64,000 bases of DNA. Source: Sepioteuthis lessoniana. Lineage: Eukaryota > Mollusca > Cephalopoda > Myopsida > Loliginidae. A model generated the notes under the pieces. That model was given only the letters and a program-made list of their open reading frames with translations, was not told where the DNA came from and did no database searches. The position numbers were made by a program, and so were the translations under genes. This document shows, one piece after another, positions 30,120 through 42,078 of the stretch. How positions within the stretch are numbered: the first letter of the stretch is position 1; each line of letters begins with the position of its first letter. Location: contig OY757934.1 in the NCBI GenBank assembly GCA_963585895.1, forward strand, positions 46,482,322-46,546,321, given 5' to 3'.

Positions 30120-30404
30120 AAGACGTTCGTGGTGTAATGGATACCATTGTAGGAAATGGACACGACGACGCGAGTTCAAATCTTTGGCAAGACTATTTGC
30201 ATTTCACACAGCGTTAATACTCTTGAGAACCGTGTGGATCGAACTGTTCTCCCTCTAACAATGGGGAAATAGTCGGGGAGACTGGGCTTTTAAACTTAGT
30301 ATGGCAACCGGTCTAGTAGAAGGAAAACTCTGAATTCAACCTGTTGTTTTGCTTAAAAATTGACCTTGTGCCACGTCGTGCTCGTGTGGCAGGGGTAGGT
30401 AAAT
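30120..30404 (+). mobile_element. SINE-A
   Basis: GTTCGTGGTGTAATGGATAC, ACGCGAGTTCAAATC, AAACTCTGAATTC and CAGGGGTAGGTAAATA; moderately diverged. Confidence 0.85.
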
Positions 30405-30720
30405 ATACACAGGCATTTGTGAAAGCATAAATACACACTCATACAGGTAAATATGCACAGATGTATCGGATTCTCTCGTACATATACATATACATATGCA
30501 TACACACAGAATATATATATACACACACAAACACTAACGTAGATTAGTAACAAAAACACGCACATACATGTGCGTAGAAGGCATAATTAAGTACACACAC
30601 ATTTTCTCTGAGGAAAGAAAAGAGAGGAAAGAAGGTCCATAGCAGATATCCAATGAGATCGTCACAGACAATTAAATTCAAAGGAACGACCATAAACCAT
30701 TGAAAGAGAATCAACCAAAA
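30405..30720. other. Low-complexity CA/TA-rich sequence
   Basis: Degenerate ACAC/ATAC runs; frames over it are artefacts. Confidence 0.6.
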
Positions 30721-30721
30721 T

Positions 30722-31305
30722 CCATTGACCAGTCAGTTGGGGCTGTAGAATACACTGACTGCACCTATGCAGAGGGATAAGACCCTCTAACGAGTGTCCT
30801 GGGTATGACACTAAACAATCTGATGAGGAGGTTCCCGCAATGCTGGAGCTTTAGGGAATACGGAGTACCCCTTCATTGCCATCGCTCCCAGGTCCACTCT
30901 GGCCCGGAGTGGTAGCACCTGATAGGGCCCTATCTATGGGTTAAATAGAACTAACAGCATACTTATGCTAAAATGAATTGTTTGAATAAACTGATTAGCT
31001 TGAAATAGAAATGTTTTTGACAATTAAACCGTACTTACATTTAAACTGCGTGCTTATGCTTAACTGAATTATTTCAAATAGAACTGCTTTTCTATATTAA
31101 AACTGTATTTACACTTAACTGAATTGTTACATATAACTGCTTGAATAGTTTGAAATAGAAATGTTTTTAACCATTAAACTGTGTGCTTATGCTAAACTGA
31201 ATTGTTTTAAAAAGAACAGATTATTTACATAACAATGGATTTGGCGTTAAATAACCTACAAAGGTTGATATGCCATAAAACCCAATAAACCAACCAACCA
31301 AAATC
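30722..31305 (+). mobile_element. SINE-C with several internal repeat units
   Basis: Head CAGTCAGTTGGGGCTGTAGA, 'CTGATAGGGCCCTATCTATG', then tandem units of about 55-60 bp around TATGCTAAACTGAATTGTTT. Tail TAACCTACAAAGGTTGATAT with AACCAACCAACC terminus. Confidence 0.92.
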
Positions 31306-31343
31306 CAAAAAATTCATGACCTATCTCATAACTACTATTCTTG

Positions 31344-32022
31344 CCCAGTCGGCTAGGGTTGTAGAATACACCGACTGCACCTTTGCAGAGGGGTAAGACC
31401 CTCCCCCCAATGAGTGTCCTGATATGACACTAAACAATCTGATGGTGAGGTTTCAGTGGTGCTTGGACTTCGGGGAATGCGGAGCACCCCTTCATTGCCA
31501 TTGCTCTCAGGTCCACTCTGGCCCGGAATGGTAGCACCTGATAGGACCCTATCTATGGGTTAAATAGAACTAAACTGCATACTTATGCTAAACTGAATAG
31601 TTTGAATTAGAACTGTTTGACTAAACTGAATAGCTAGAAACCGAAATGTTTGTGACAATTAAACCGTGTACTTACATTTAAACAGTGTAGTTATACTAAA
31701 CTGAATTGTTTGAAATGGAACTGGTTTTGGCATTGAAACTACTTATACTAAACTGAATTGTTTATATAGAACTGTTTTGACTTTTAACTCTGTGTAAACA
31801 AAACCTATACCTATACTTAACTGAATTAGCTGAATTGCAAATGTTAGAATAAACTGAATAGTTTGAAATAGAAGTGTTTTTGATAATTAAACTGTGTACT
31901 CATGCTATACTGAATTGTTTGAAATAGAACTGGTTATTTGTATGAAAATGGATTTGGCGTTAAGTAAGCAACAAAGGATACCATAAAATCCAACCAAAAC
32001 CAACCAACCAACCAACCAACAG
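31344..32022 (+). mobile_element. SINE-C, long form
   Basis: Head GCCCAGTCGGCTAGGGTTGT, then more internal units than the preceding copy (about seven), tail and an (AACC)n end. It is adjacent to 30722-31305 in the same orientation. Confidence 0.92.
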
Positions 32023-32388
32023 CTACTATTCGAGAAAGAACAATTTAAAATCCTCCCGTACATAACCTTTCTTTTTATTACTTGGAGATGGTATTCAGAT
32101 ATTTGAAACATGTGTAGTAAAATGAAAATTATACACGTGTACGGAATCAATAGAAAAATACATACCAAAATTGAAAATACATGCGAACATTTTTTATTTA
32201 TCTATCTATATATATATAATTGAAAACAAAAGGAAGCAGTTGTCAGTTGTCAGAAATTAAGATAGGTGTTACAGGTAGAAAAGGTAAACATATGTATAAT
32301 ATAGACTTATTGGTAATAATTTTCTGAATTTTCTCTAATTCGTGAATTTAGCGTGAAACTCCCCGTCTTGAAGAATAAGTTTGTGATT

Positions 32389-32419
<31 letters not shown>

Positions 32420-33239
32420 GTATGGGTGTATTCAACGAGAAGAGAAAAAGAGTGATGAAAGAAGATAAGTATAAAGAGAAGAAATTAGTTTGTACCAATG
32501 AATATATATTATATAGATACACGTATACTAGAAAACGTTTCAAAAGTTAATCATGAACACATTTTCTCATACTTAAATCTAAATAGATGGTCTTTAGTCA
32601 CACAGTTGTGTCATAGAGAAAATTCCAAGTGTACATGTTTCGCTTTGTATCTATATATCAGTGTTTCTATTCTTGCACGTATGCCAACTTTGTAAACGCT
32701 CGCAAACGTGCGAATTTGTCTTCGAATACCTGTATGTTCAAATCAAATTGTATTTGTCATTGCGTGAATATATATCTGTTTACGAGTATATGTGTAAAGT
32801 TGATTGCTTGCATGTGTATGTATTCACTGTATGTCAGCAACTGAGTATGTCTTGTGCATTTTAATTTGATAGGCGCAGAAATTGGCCCTGAACCAAATCA
32901 AAAAGTGGTGGAAGAGCCCTGCCAATAGACGTGTCCAAGAAGTCTGGCTCATACGCTACTCTGGGTAATATCACGTTGGCCGACAAGATGCCTGATGCTC
33001 TCAGCTATTAAAAAACGTGACAGTTAATCAACTGGCCAATCAGGACACGACTCCATAAAGGCCAGTTGGTACACATTACACTCAATAACCAGCCGAGAAG
33101 AGAAATTTTTCTGGACAATGCTTCTCTCTATCCTCAAGTTTTGTAGTTGACACAAATTCTTATATTCAAAGCAAAGTATCTTAAAGACTATATCAGATAT
33201 TGGAGAATTGTTGATAAGTTTTTTGCTTGATTCCAATGC
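32023..33239. other. Non-coding, mostly unassigned
   Basis: (TA)n near 32205, (GATA)n at 32391-32419. The stretch 32876-33005 is less AT-rich but no frame or motif was recognised. Confidence 0.45.
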
Positions 33240-33545
33240 TTCGCTTTTAGAGATTTCACTAGTTGATTGATTAATTGATTTTATAAATTGATTTGCTGAT
33301 TGATTGATAGCATACAAATTCGTTTAATACTAATAATTTTCGGGTTTCATTAAGTTATCTTTATTTAATCACAGTCATTTGTTTACATTCAGTTCTGTGG
33401 TTTCAAGAAACTAATAATAATCCCTTGTAAACAATTCTAGCCTCATGTAACTCTTCTTAATACAATGTACAGTTATATGGCATCAAGTATTGTTCTAGAA
33501 TACAAACAATTTGCACACAGTTGTATAGTTTCAAGCATTCCTATC
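33240..33545 (-). mobile_element. SINE-C2 tail and internal repeats
   Basis: TTGATTGATTAATTGATTTT (tail) followed by units such as ACAGTTGTATAGTTTCAAGC; its head is missing where a plus-strand SINE-C begins. Confidence 0.7.
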
Positions 33546-34014
33546 TATTACTAATATGGCCCAGTCGGCTGACGCTGCAGAATACACCGACTGCATTTCT
33601 GCGAAGTGGTAAGACACTCCACCACTAACGAGTGTCCTGGTATGACACCAAACAATCTGTTAATGAGGTATCAGTAATGCTGGAGCTTTGGGGAACGCAG
33701 AGTACTCATTCATTGCCATCACTCCCAGGTCAACTCTAGCCCGGAGTGGTCGCATCTGATAGGGTCCAATCTATAGGTCAAATAAAACTATTTGACATTC
33801 AAACTATGTACTTATGCTAAATTGAATTGTTAGTAATAGAACTACTTTTTACATTTAACTGTGTGTAAACAAATGATTGGTGTTTGATTGAATTGTTATT
33901 GATACATAGGAATACTTGAAAATATTTAACTTTGTTGACATGCTAAACTGAATTGTTTGAAATAGAACTGCTTGACCATTTAACTGTGTGTAAACAAATG
34001 ACTGGTGTTTTATT
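33546..34014 (+). mobile_element. SINE-C, part 1
   Basis: Head GCCCAGTCGGCTGACGCTGC, then C-type and C2-like internal units; interrupted by a SINE-B and continued to about 34380. Confidence 0.85.
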
Positions 34015-34254
34015 GATTCTTTTGTTTGTTTGTTTTTTTTGTTTAATAGCATATCAACCCTCTTGGGTTATTCAATGCCATATCTATCCGTCTAGAAGAA
34101 CAGTAGTAGTACTATTTAACCCATAGCTGGAAGGATAAGGGGGTTCATATCTATCCTTTGGGTATTTGTCCGAAAGAGAACGTAATAGCTTGACTGGAGT
34201 TCGAACTCTCTTCCTAGGATTCAGTAGTCCAGCACTTTAACCATTATACCCCCT
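34015..34254 (-). mobile_element. SINE-B, near full length, nested in SINE-C
   Basis: Plus strand from TTTTGTTTAATAGCATATCA through AGAACAGTAGTAGTACTATT, central domain, and the reversed head (GAGTTCGAACTCTCTTCC; CACTTTAACCATTATACCCC). The target duplication is not clear. Confidence 0.85.
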
Positions 34255-34380
34255 TAATTGAATTGTTGATTATTCATCGTGATACCTGAAAACATTAAAC
34301 TGTGTGCAAACAAATGATTGATAGTAAATAGAATTATTCGTATTAGACAGAAATAAATGAAAGCATTTAACTGTGAAAAA

Positions 34381-34679
34381 AATGTTTTCAGACTGGTTTA
34401 AAGATGTTATCAACAAAATATATTCAGAAATCATATATTTAACGGATATGTAAAAGAGAATTTGACCTTAAATCAACTACATAAAATCAAACTAAAACAA
34501 ACCTAACTAAACTAACTGTAATAAATTGTATACAGTTGTATACTTTTAAGTATTCCTATCTAATGCTAATAATTATATGGTTTCAAGTGAACAATAATAA
34601 TAATAAAAATAATCCTTACTAAATAATAACAGCTTCAAGTTACTATGCTGCATAACCCTTACCTCTACAATAATCCGTT
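34381..34679. other. AT-rich non-coding with C2-like units
   Basis: A short unit TTTAAGTATTCCTATCTAAT at 34546 resembles C2 internal repeats; otherwise unassigned. Confidence 0.45.
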
Positions 34680-35200
34680 ATATGTACATGCCTTACACTA
34701 GGATCGATCGGGTCCCATATTCTCATTCCCCTTCGTTCTTCCCTTCACTTCGTCCCTTCTGTGGTCAGTCATCTTTTCGCTTCAGTCACTCTGATGTCTG
34801 CTTTGTACGGGCAACTTTGCTCTTATTCACCTATGAGGAATGACTATGCTACCACAATATCATGTGCACATTTTACTTTGTGTTTATTGACGACTTTTCC
34901 CTTTAGTACCCGTTGCGGCCTAAACAGGGAGTTAGAGAGCAAGATGGAGCGTTTCACCGCTCAGGCTGGTTATTTCATACTAACTAACTAACTTTTTCTA
35001 ACTCCAACACCGTTTTGGTCTCCTGGGGGAAATCATCTAATCAGACCGGTGATCCCAGATTTACCTCGAGTTTAACAGCTGTCAATCACACTCGTTAACA
35101 TAGTAGTATTTTTTCACTCTGGACCTGACTTGAATACCATACTGAATGTCAGAAATAGATCTCTTTGATCTATAATATAACATTCCTACCATAATCATTT
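34680..35200. repeat. Unclassified interspersed repeat F, copy 1
   Basis: Shares with 38566-39300 the phrases TTTCACCGCTCAGGC, CTAACTTTTTCTAACTCCA, CTTCGTCCCTTCTGTGGTC and more distal blocks. On the minus strand it carries CAATAAACACAAAG, a possible polyadenylation signal; it may be an old LTR. Confidence 0.65.
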
Positions 35201-35438
35201 TAACCCTCGTCTCAATTCGGAGATTAATCTTTTATATGATTCTCTTTATAATTATTTTAATTCCATTTTTGTTCTTTCACATCAGATAGCATACATTACA
35301 AAATTATAACATTTAACTATAAAAACATCACGGGGTCATCTGTATCCTTTCGCTAACATCATTAAGATACATGTTAACCTTTGTCTCATTCTGGTAACGA
35401 ACCTCCCAACTCAGGTCTATCCAAGCTAAACTTTTGAA
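35201..35438. other. AT-rich non-coding
   Basis: Nothing recognised. Confidence 0.4.
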
Positions 35439-35672
35439 GGGTGCCCTCGTGGTGTAATAGTTAAAGCACTGGACTGCGGAATCATCGTAAGCGAGTTTGA
35501 ACTTCATTCGTGCTCTTACGTTCACCCTCGGACAAATACCCCTGGGAAAGGTATAAACCCTTTATCCTCCTACCTAGGGGTTTAAATAGTACCATTACTG
35601 TTCTCCTAGAACGATGGCTTTTGTATTAAATAACCCACGAAGGTTTATATGCTATTAAACAAAGAAACAAAG
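35439..35672 (+). mobile_element. SINE-B, full length
   Basis: GTGCCCTCGTGGTGTAATAG (A box), GCGAGTTTGAACTTC (B box), central domain, tail GAAGGTTTATATGCTATTAA and an AAACAAAG terminus. Confidence 0.9.
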
Positions 35673-36335
35673 AACGCTAATCTTTCTTCTGAATCCCTGT
35701 CGATATCAGATGACGTCATGACCTGACGCTCCATGAAACAGAAAAATATTCAAAAATACATTCACTGGCCCACACATAATACATCACTGATGTGTTAATC
35801 ATACGAAATAATTGTATGCCAAAATTTTAACCAACATCCTGCACCGAAACAGTTTGTCCAGTTAATCAGTATATTGTAGGCAGCTTTATAAAATCAGTTG
35901 TATAATCTTTTTAATTTTTATTTTGTAGCAACAAAAAAAAAAAAATAAAGCTATACGTAAACTTTGTAATAGAAATTAACACAATATTGTTTTTTGGAAT
36001 TCTATAGAAAATCTGGTAAGTTCCAATTTCCTGAGTTATTTTTGTAATAATATTTTTAATCAATAACATAGTCTAGAAGCAAAATTAAGTAAAGAATAAA
36101 AATTCAATGAAAAGGGAAATTGTTGCTTTCCTTGGACAGATCCAAAATATTTCAGAGAAAATAAAATATATGTCATAATAATTGAAATACAGAACAAAAC
36201 AAAACAATGAAAAACAAAAGACTGAAAAATGTTAAAACCAAATTATGGATTTATATCCTAATCTCCAAAGTTCTCGAAAGGGAGGAGGAATTGTAAATAC
36301 CAATTACATGTAGTTGCTTTTTTTTTGTTAGTTTT
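35673..36335. other. AT-rich non-coding
   Basis: Nothing recognised. Confidence 0.45.
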
Positions 36336-36765
36336 TAGATTGGTTGGTTAGGTTTTATGGCATATCAATCTTTGTAGGTTATTCAATGCTAAATCCATTT
36401 TAAACAAATAATCAATTCTATTTCAAACAATTCAGTTTAGCATGTGTACACTGTTTCATTGTCAAAAACATTTCTATTTCAAGGTATCAAGTTTAGTCAA
36501 ACAGTTCTAATTCAAACAATTAGAGTTTAGTATAAGTAGAGTTTGTTTGTTTTTTTGTCTTTTTATACACAGTTAAATGTCAAAACAGTTCTATATATAA
36601 CAATTTAGTTCAGCAAAAGTACAGTTTCAATGTCAAAAACAGTTCTATTTTAAAGAATTCAGTTTTGCATGCGTTCACAGTTTAATTTTCAAAAACATTT
36701 CTATTTCAAGATACTCAGTTTAATCAAACAGTTCAAATTCAAACAATTTTCTTTAGTATAACTAT
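36336..36765 (-). mobile_element. SINE-C, tail and internal units only (headless half of a dimer)
   Basis: GGTTGGTTAGGTTTTATGGC, tail, then repeated units (ACAATTCAGTTTAGCATGTG); a second tail begins at 36766 instead of a head. Confidence 0.85.
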
Positions 36766-37157
36766 AGCTGGTTGGTTGGTTAGGTTTTATGTTATATAAA
36801 CCTTTGTAGGTTATTTAAAGGTAAATCTATTTTCATACAAATAAACTGTTTTATTTCAAGCAATTCAGTTTAGCATTAGTACGCAGTTTACATGTAGAAA
36901 AAGTTCTATTTCAAGCACTTCAGTTTAGCATAATTATACAGTAAAGTTCTATTTGACCCATTGATAGGGCCCTATCAGTTGCTACCACTCCGGGCCAGAG
37001 TGGACCTGGCAGCGATGGGTTGTTCCGTATTCCTCATCACTAGAACTTCACCATCAGATTGTTTAGTGTCATATTTAGTACGCTCGTTGGGAGGGGATCT
37101 TACCCCACTGCAGAGGTGCAGTCGGTGTATTCTGCAGCCCCAGCCGACTGGGCAATG
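36766..37157 (-). mobile_element. SINE-C
   Basis: Tail GTAGGTTATTTAAAGGTAAA, units, and reversed head ending GCCCCAGCCGACTGGGCAA. Lies in tandem with the headless copy 36336-36765. Confidence 0.9.
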
Positions 37158-37378
37158 TTTTTTTGTGGGGGGGTGATTATAACTCTACTACAGAACCTGT
37201 GGATAAAGCAGCCTCAGCGTTAAACAGATTATTCAATATTTTTTAATGAAAAGATAACCATTAACCAAAGTTAAATTGTAAATATAAAGAACGATTGTGA
37301 ACGACTATGTACAAATAAACTGATTGTTTTTATTGTAAAAACATTTTACACAACAGAAAATAAAAGCTAGACATGCAG
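37158..37378. other. AT-rich non-coding
   Basis: Nothing recognised. Confidence 0.4.
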
Positions 37379-38400
37379 ACGATTCAGAGAACACTTCAAC
37401 CGGTCATTAAAATGGTAGCAGCAACATCAACCATCTTGATGACACTGTTTATGTTGCAGACACACCTCGATCAGGAAGACCAAGATGAATCACCACTGAA
37501 GAAATCAAGATTGTTAAGGTAACTGTCATTTGCAAACCTGGAAAGTCCACTCGGACAGTTGGACAAGAACTTGGCATCCCTCGTAAATCAATTCAAAGAA
37601 TGCTTATAGAGCTTGAAATAAAACCATTAATCCCAATACAATGTGAATTATATCCAGCGATGAATGTAATAGATGGATTCAATTCTGTGAAACTATCAGG
37701 CAAAAATGTGCTGAAGACACTCCTTTACCAGAAAAAATAATTTAGTGTCGAGAGGCAACTTTTAAGTTAAATCGACATGTCAATTAGTAAATACTGTTTA
37801 CTGGTCTAGTATAAATACTTTTGAGACGACTGTGAATTCTGTAGGTATTGCTGTTTGGAGGGGAATCTGTGCTTCGGGTCTAATGGCTCCATTTGTTTTT
37901 TTAGGGAAGAATGAAGAGTGATACTTATGTGGACTTTTTAGGTAACAAAGTCTGGTTTGGTTTGGTTTCTTTGTTTAATGGCATATCGACCTTTATAGGT
38001 TATTTAACGCCAAAGCCATTCTCCTAGAAGAACAGTAGTGGTACTATTTAACCCATAGCTGGGAGGATAAGAGGTTTCATACCTTTCCTAAGGGTATTTG
38101 CCCGAAAGTGGACGTAATAGCGCGACTGGAGTACGAACTCGCTTACTACGATTCCGCAGTCCATCGCTTTAACACCACGAGAACACCCCCAGGAAACAAA
38201 GTCCTTCCAACTGTTCTTAACTGGCCAAACATGAATGTAATGTAGTTTTCTCATTTTATTGTTACGAGTTACAAATGATTGAATAAACATTTTCCTCGGA
38301 GAAGGATTTGACAACACGAATAAATCAAGTTTCGAGCTCAATCACCAGACCCTGCGCCTCCAGATTTCTTCCTTTGGGTTTTATTAAAAAACACAGTTTA
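37379..38400 (+). pseudogene. Tc1/mariner-superfamily transposase relic, interrupted by SINE-B
   Basis: Broken frames give PRSGRPRRITTEEIKIV, GKSTRTVGQELGIPRKSIQR (HTH region that binds transposon ends in this class), then the motif EKI-FS-EATFK-NRH, AVWRGI-ASGLMAPF, TYVDFLGNKV. After the SINE come LPTVLNWPNMNV, and SPDPAPPDFFLW. The DDE-type motif order is kept, but the Asp of the 'FSDE' position is altered and many stops occur. No TIRs recognised. The host frame is cut at 37952 and resumes at 38191/38204. Confidence 0.75.
37953..38190 (-). mobile_element. SINE-B in transposase relic, with 13-bp target duplication
   Basis: AGGTAACAAAGTC (37940-37952) versus AGGAAACAAAGTC (38191-38203), 12/13. 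The element runs from TGGTTTGGTTTCTTTGTTTA to the reversed head GTCCATCGCTTTAACACCAC. Removing it re-joins a GNKV-LPTVLNW frame. Confidence 0.93.
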
Positions 38401-38468
38401 TAATCATAACCCTGAAAATAAATAGTTTGCAAAACCCTATAATCTACAATCGATCGTTTTATCTATGT

Positions 38469-38565
38469 TTACCAACTCCTCCATGCGAGTAGGAAGAGAC
38501 ACAAAATCAATTTTTAAACAGGGGTTTAACAGGCTTGAATCCAGAGTTTTCCTTCTCTTATACCT
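38469..38565 (-). mobile_element. SINE-A 3' fragment
   Basis: TTACCAACTCCTCCATGCGA and AGGGGTTTAACAGG-like sequence to TTTCCTTCTC; 5' part missing. Confidence 0.7.
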
Positions 38566-39300
38566 TCTATGTGTATGTATATGTCTTACACCATGATCGG
38601 TAAGCTCCCATCTCCTCACCTCTCTTCAGTTCGTTCTTCACTTAAATTTTGTCTCTTCTGCGGTCGATCGCCTTGTTTCCCAGTTGCACTGCTGTTTTCC
38701 TCGTGTTGCCATCTTTGTTCTTACTCGTTGATCAGGGATGATAACGCCACTATAACATCATGTATATCTTTTACATTTTATTTCTTGACAACTTTTCTCT
38801 TCGTTGCTCGTTGTGGCCCAAAACGAGGAATTAAAGATCAAGATGAAGCCTTTCACCGCTCAGGCCGGGTGTTCCTCATTAACTAACTTTTTCTAACTCC
38901 AGAACAGTTTGGAGGTGTCCTCGTGGTGTAATGGTTAAAGCGATGGACTGCGGAATCGTAACATGCGAGTTCGTACTCCAGTCGCTCAAATACCCTTGGG
39001 AAAGGTATGAACCCCCTTATCCTCCCAGCTATGAGTTAAATAGTACCAGTACTGTTCTTCTTGGAGAATGGCTTTGGCATTAAATAACCCGCAAAGGTTG
39101 ATATGCCATTAAACAAAGAAACCAAACCAGAACAGTTTTGGTCGCATTAGAAAAACCATCCAATGAGAGTCATCGTCTCAGATTGACTTCAAGTTCAACG
39201 ATTTTCAATCACGCTGTATTTTTCTACTCGGGATAAGACTCAAATACTAAACTAGATGACAAAAAGGGATCTCACTCACTTGTTATGCAACAACTATTCT
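38566..39300. repeat. Unclassified interspersed repeat F, copy 2 (with nested SINE-B)
   Basis: Homologous to 34680-35200: TCTTACACCATGATCGG, TTCACCGCTCAGGCC, then after the SINE AACAGTTTTGGTCGCATTAG and TCAATCACGCTGTATTTTTC. Confidence 0.65.
38911..39126 (+). mobile_element. SINE-B, full length, with 12-bp target duplication
   Basis: CCAGAACAGTTT at 38899-38910 and 39127-39138. Head GAGGTGTCCTCGTGGTGTAA, B box GCGAGTTCGTACTCC, central domain, tail GCAAAGGTTGATATGCCATT. Confidence 0.95.
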
Positions 39301-39389
39301 CAATAAAAATAATTTAAACACTTTCACATGGTATCAAATATCATTAACAAAAAATAATTTTCCAGCCGATTTAACATACTCTCTACGTT

Positions 39390-39480
39390 TATAAACTGCC
39401 AAAAAGATAATTGAATTTAATAAGCCGCTTCTTTTTTCCCGCTCTAAAATACTGAAAAACATTCACCGGTTAATTTCAAT
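39390..39480 (-). repeat. Unclassified repeat G, copy 1
   Basis: The reverse complement matches 47636-47745 (GAATGTTTTTC.GTATTTTAG, GCGGGAAAAAAGA, TTATTAAATTCAAT.ATCTTTTTGG). Confidence 0.75.
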
Positions 39481-39535
39481 AATTGTCGCCGTTTTTGTTT
39501 GTTTTTCTTCGCGAATTTATCTTTCAGTTCCATAC

Positions 39536-39725
39536 TTGATCCATAATAAGGACTGTTATTGATACTACCATTCTGGGTCCGATTGTACCAGGAGGTAATA
39601 ACAATAAAAAAAAATCCTCTATACACCCCAGAGCTTCAAAGCTGGAACCTCAGCATCAGATACATAATAGAGTCAAAAAGAGGACATCTCTTTGAAGGAT
39701 TCAACCAGCATATTCAAAGACCCAC
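39536..39725 (-). mobile_element. SINE-C2 head fragment
   Basis: TGATACTACCATTCTGGGTC, CAGAGCTTCAAAGCTGGAAC and AACCAGCATATTCAAAGACC: decayed reversed head. Confidence 0.55.
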
Positions 39726-39794
39726 CAAAAGTAGGGATTTTAAAAGATGACGATTGATCACTGCGTAATGATCAAAAGGTACAGATGTTCCAAA

Positions 39795-40245
39795 TCTGAA
39801 ATGCTCAGGAGTAAGTAGAGCCTTTTTATTGCCATTACTCCCAGGTCCACTCTGACCCGGAATGGTAGTACCTGTTAGGATCCAATCTACGGGTCTAATA
39901 GATCTGTTTCTAAGTTATTCGTATTCGATAAAAACAAGTGCAAAAAAAAAAAAAACGCCCCTAAAAACACAAATAATTAAGATATAAATGTACAATAAAC
40001 GCAGTTTGCTAAATTTCATGCATAAAATAAACCAAGTGGTTTGACATGTCATTGAAATCAGTCAATTAATTATTTAAAATTTGTACGTATTTTATAGGAC
40101 TGAGTGCAAAAACCCTCTAAAAATGCACAAAAATGTATATACAATGAATGTACTTCTTAAACATCAAGGTATAAAATAAACCAAGACGGGTTGACATACC
40201 GTTAAATCATTTCATCAATGAGAATTATATAGAGATATAAGACTA
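39795..40245 (+). mobile_element. SINE-C2 with two tail-type units
   Basis: Head part (TTATTGCCATTACTCCCAGG; GTAGTACCTGTTAGGATCC), then two units ending AAAATAAACCAAG and TTGACAT-CC/GTCATT: a tail motif repeated at about 40025 and 40170. Confidence 0.7.
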
Positions 40246-40690
40246 AAATTAATTCAAAGTCTTACACATTGAACCCTTATATATACTTAAGAGTTACATT
40301 TCTTGCTATCTAGGCGTTACATAATTTCTATATACCCGCCCCCTGAAAAATGTTTAGTATATAACAGAATTACTCAACAGCGCAAATTACGAGCTGAAAG
40401 AAACATACCAGATGAATAACAGACGATGTAGGCATTTGTTTTGATTTCAGTGTTGCTTAACAAGTGCGATTCTTTGGCATCATCTTTTCAGCGGTTTTCC
40501 TTTGTAATTTTTATAGTTCGTTACTTCCTTATTTGTCATTCATCTGTGATCTGTTTTCTAAACGTTGATTGCTGTCATTTTATGCTTGGTTTCTTCGTCA
40601 TTCTGATTGGTTGATTCCCATGAGCTCATCGGCAGAATCGAGGCAGTTTCCTGCTACTCTCTTCCTATTCCTCTTATTTTTCTTTTTTAT
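40246..40690. other. AT-rich non-coding
   Basis: Nothing recognised. Confidence 0.45.
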
Positions 40691-41175
<485 letters not shown>

Positions 41176-41513
41176 GATTTGGCTTTGGTTTTATCGCATT
41201 GTAGCTTATTAAAGTCACATCCATTTTATAAGTATACACAGATCTATTTTAAACAATTCAGTTTAGTATGAGTACAGTTTAGTTCTATTTGACCCATAGA
41301 TAGGACCCCATCAGGTGCTACCACTCAGGACCAGAGTAGACCTGAGAGCCTTGGCAACGAAGGAGTACTAAGCATTCCTCAAAGCTCAAGCATTACTGGA
41401 ACCTCACAATCAGATTGTTTTGTGTCATATCCAAGACACTCGTTAGGGAAAAGTCCTACCCCTCTGCAAAGGTGAAGTCGGTGTATTCTACAGCCCCAGC
41501 CGACTGGGCAATA
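41176..41513 (-). mobile_element. SINE-C, short form
   Basis: Tail (TAGCTTATTAAAGTCACATC), about one internal unit, and reversed head ending CCCCAGCCGACTGGGCAA. Confidence 0.85.
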
Positions 41514-41699
41514 CTAAAGTGAGGCTTGATTTTATCACCAAGGTGATGATAAACTGTAGTGGCAGTTTATTTAGAAATATTTCTATTATATGTCGTAGAA
41601 TAAAATTTATTCTATCTTTTTTAATATGGGTTGTTCTATCTATTTTAAACATTTTAGAATATTATCACGCGTTTCGAAGTTAATTCTGTAACGAATAAT

Positions 41700-42010
41700 T
41701 ATACGAAGGTGAATTAAAAGTAATACCTTTTTCTTTAGTACATGAATAATTACTGACACAGGAACATGTATGATACATCAAAATGAAGCTGGTCCTTTGA
41801 GGCTCACATCCCTACTTGTCAACATAGTCACCGTTTTTCTCAAAAGCAATTTTCCACCTTCGAATGAGAGCATGTATATCTGCCTCGTAAAATTCTGTTG
41901 ACCGTTCTCTGTGTCACTTCATAACTTCAGTTTTCACTTCCTCGTCAATGACATAATGGTTATCATCTCTTCTGCTTCTGCTTTTGATAAGCAAACATTA
42001 TGACAGTGAT
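41700..42010 (-). pseudogene. Mariner transposase C-terminal fragment, third lineage
   Basis: Minus-strand frames give DEEVKTEVMK, RSTEFYEADIHALIRRWK, AFEKNGDYVDK, the C-terminal tail of a mariner transposase followed by a short 3' UTR and GTAATACTTTTAATTCACC-like end sequence. The same family is at 56440-56885. Stops present; catalytic part missing. Confidence 0.75.
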
Positions 42011-42078
42011 GGAACTGCGATTAAAAACCAAAGCATTTAACGTTTACAAATAATTCACACTATAAATAAAATCATACT

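Noticed and set aside
32876-33130. Less AT-rich stretch as a possible exon
   Set aside because: No frame longer than about 25 codons without a stop in a recognisable protein; splice context absent.
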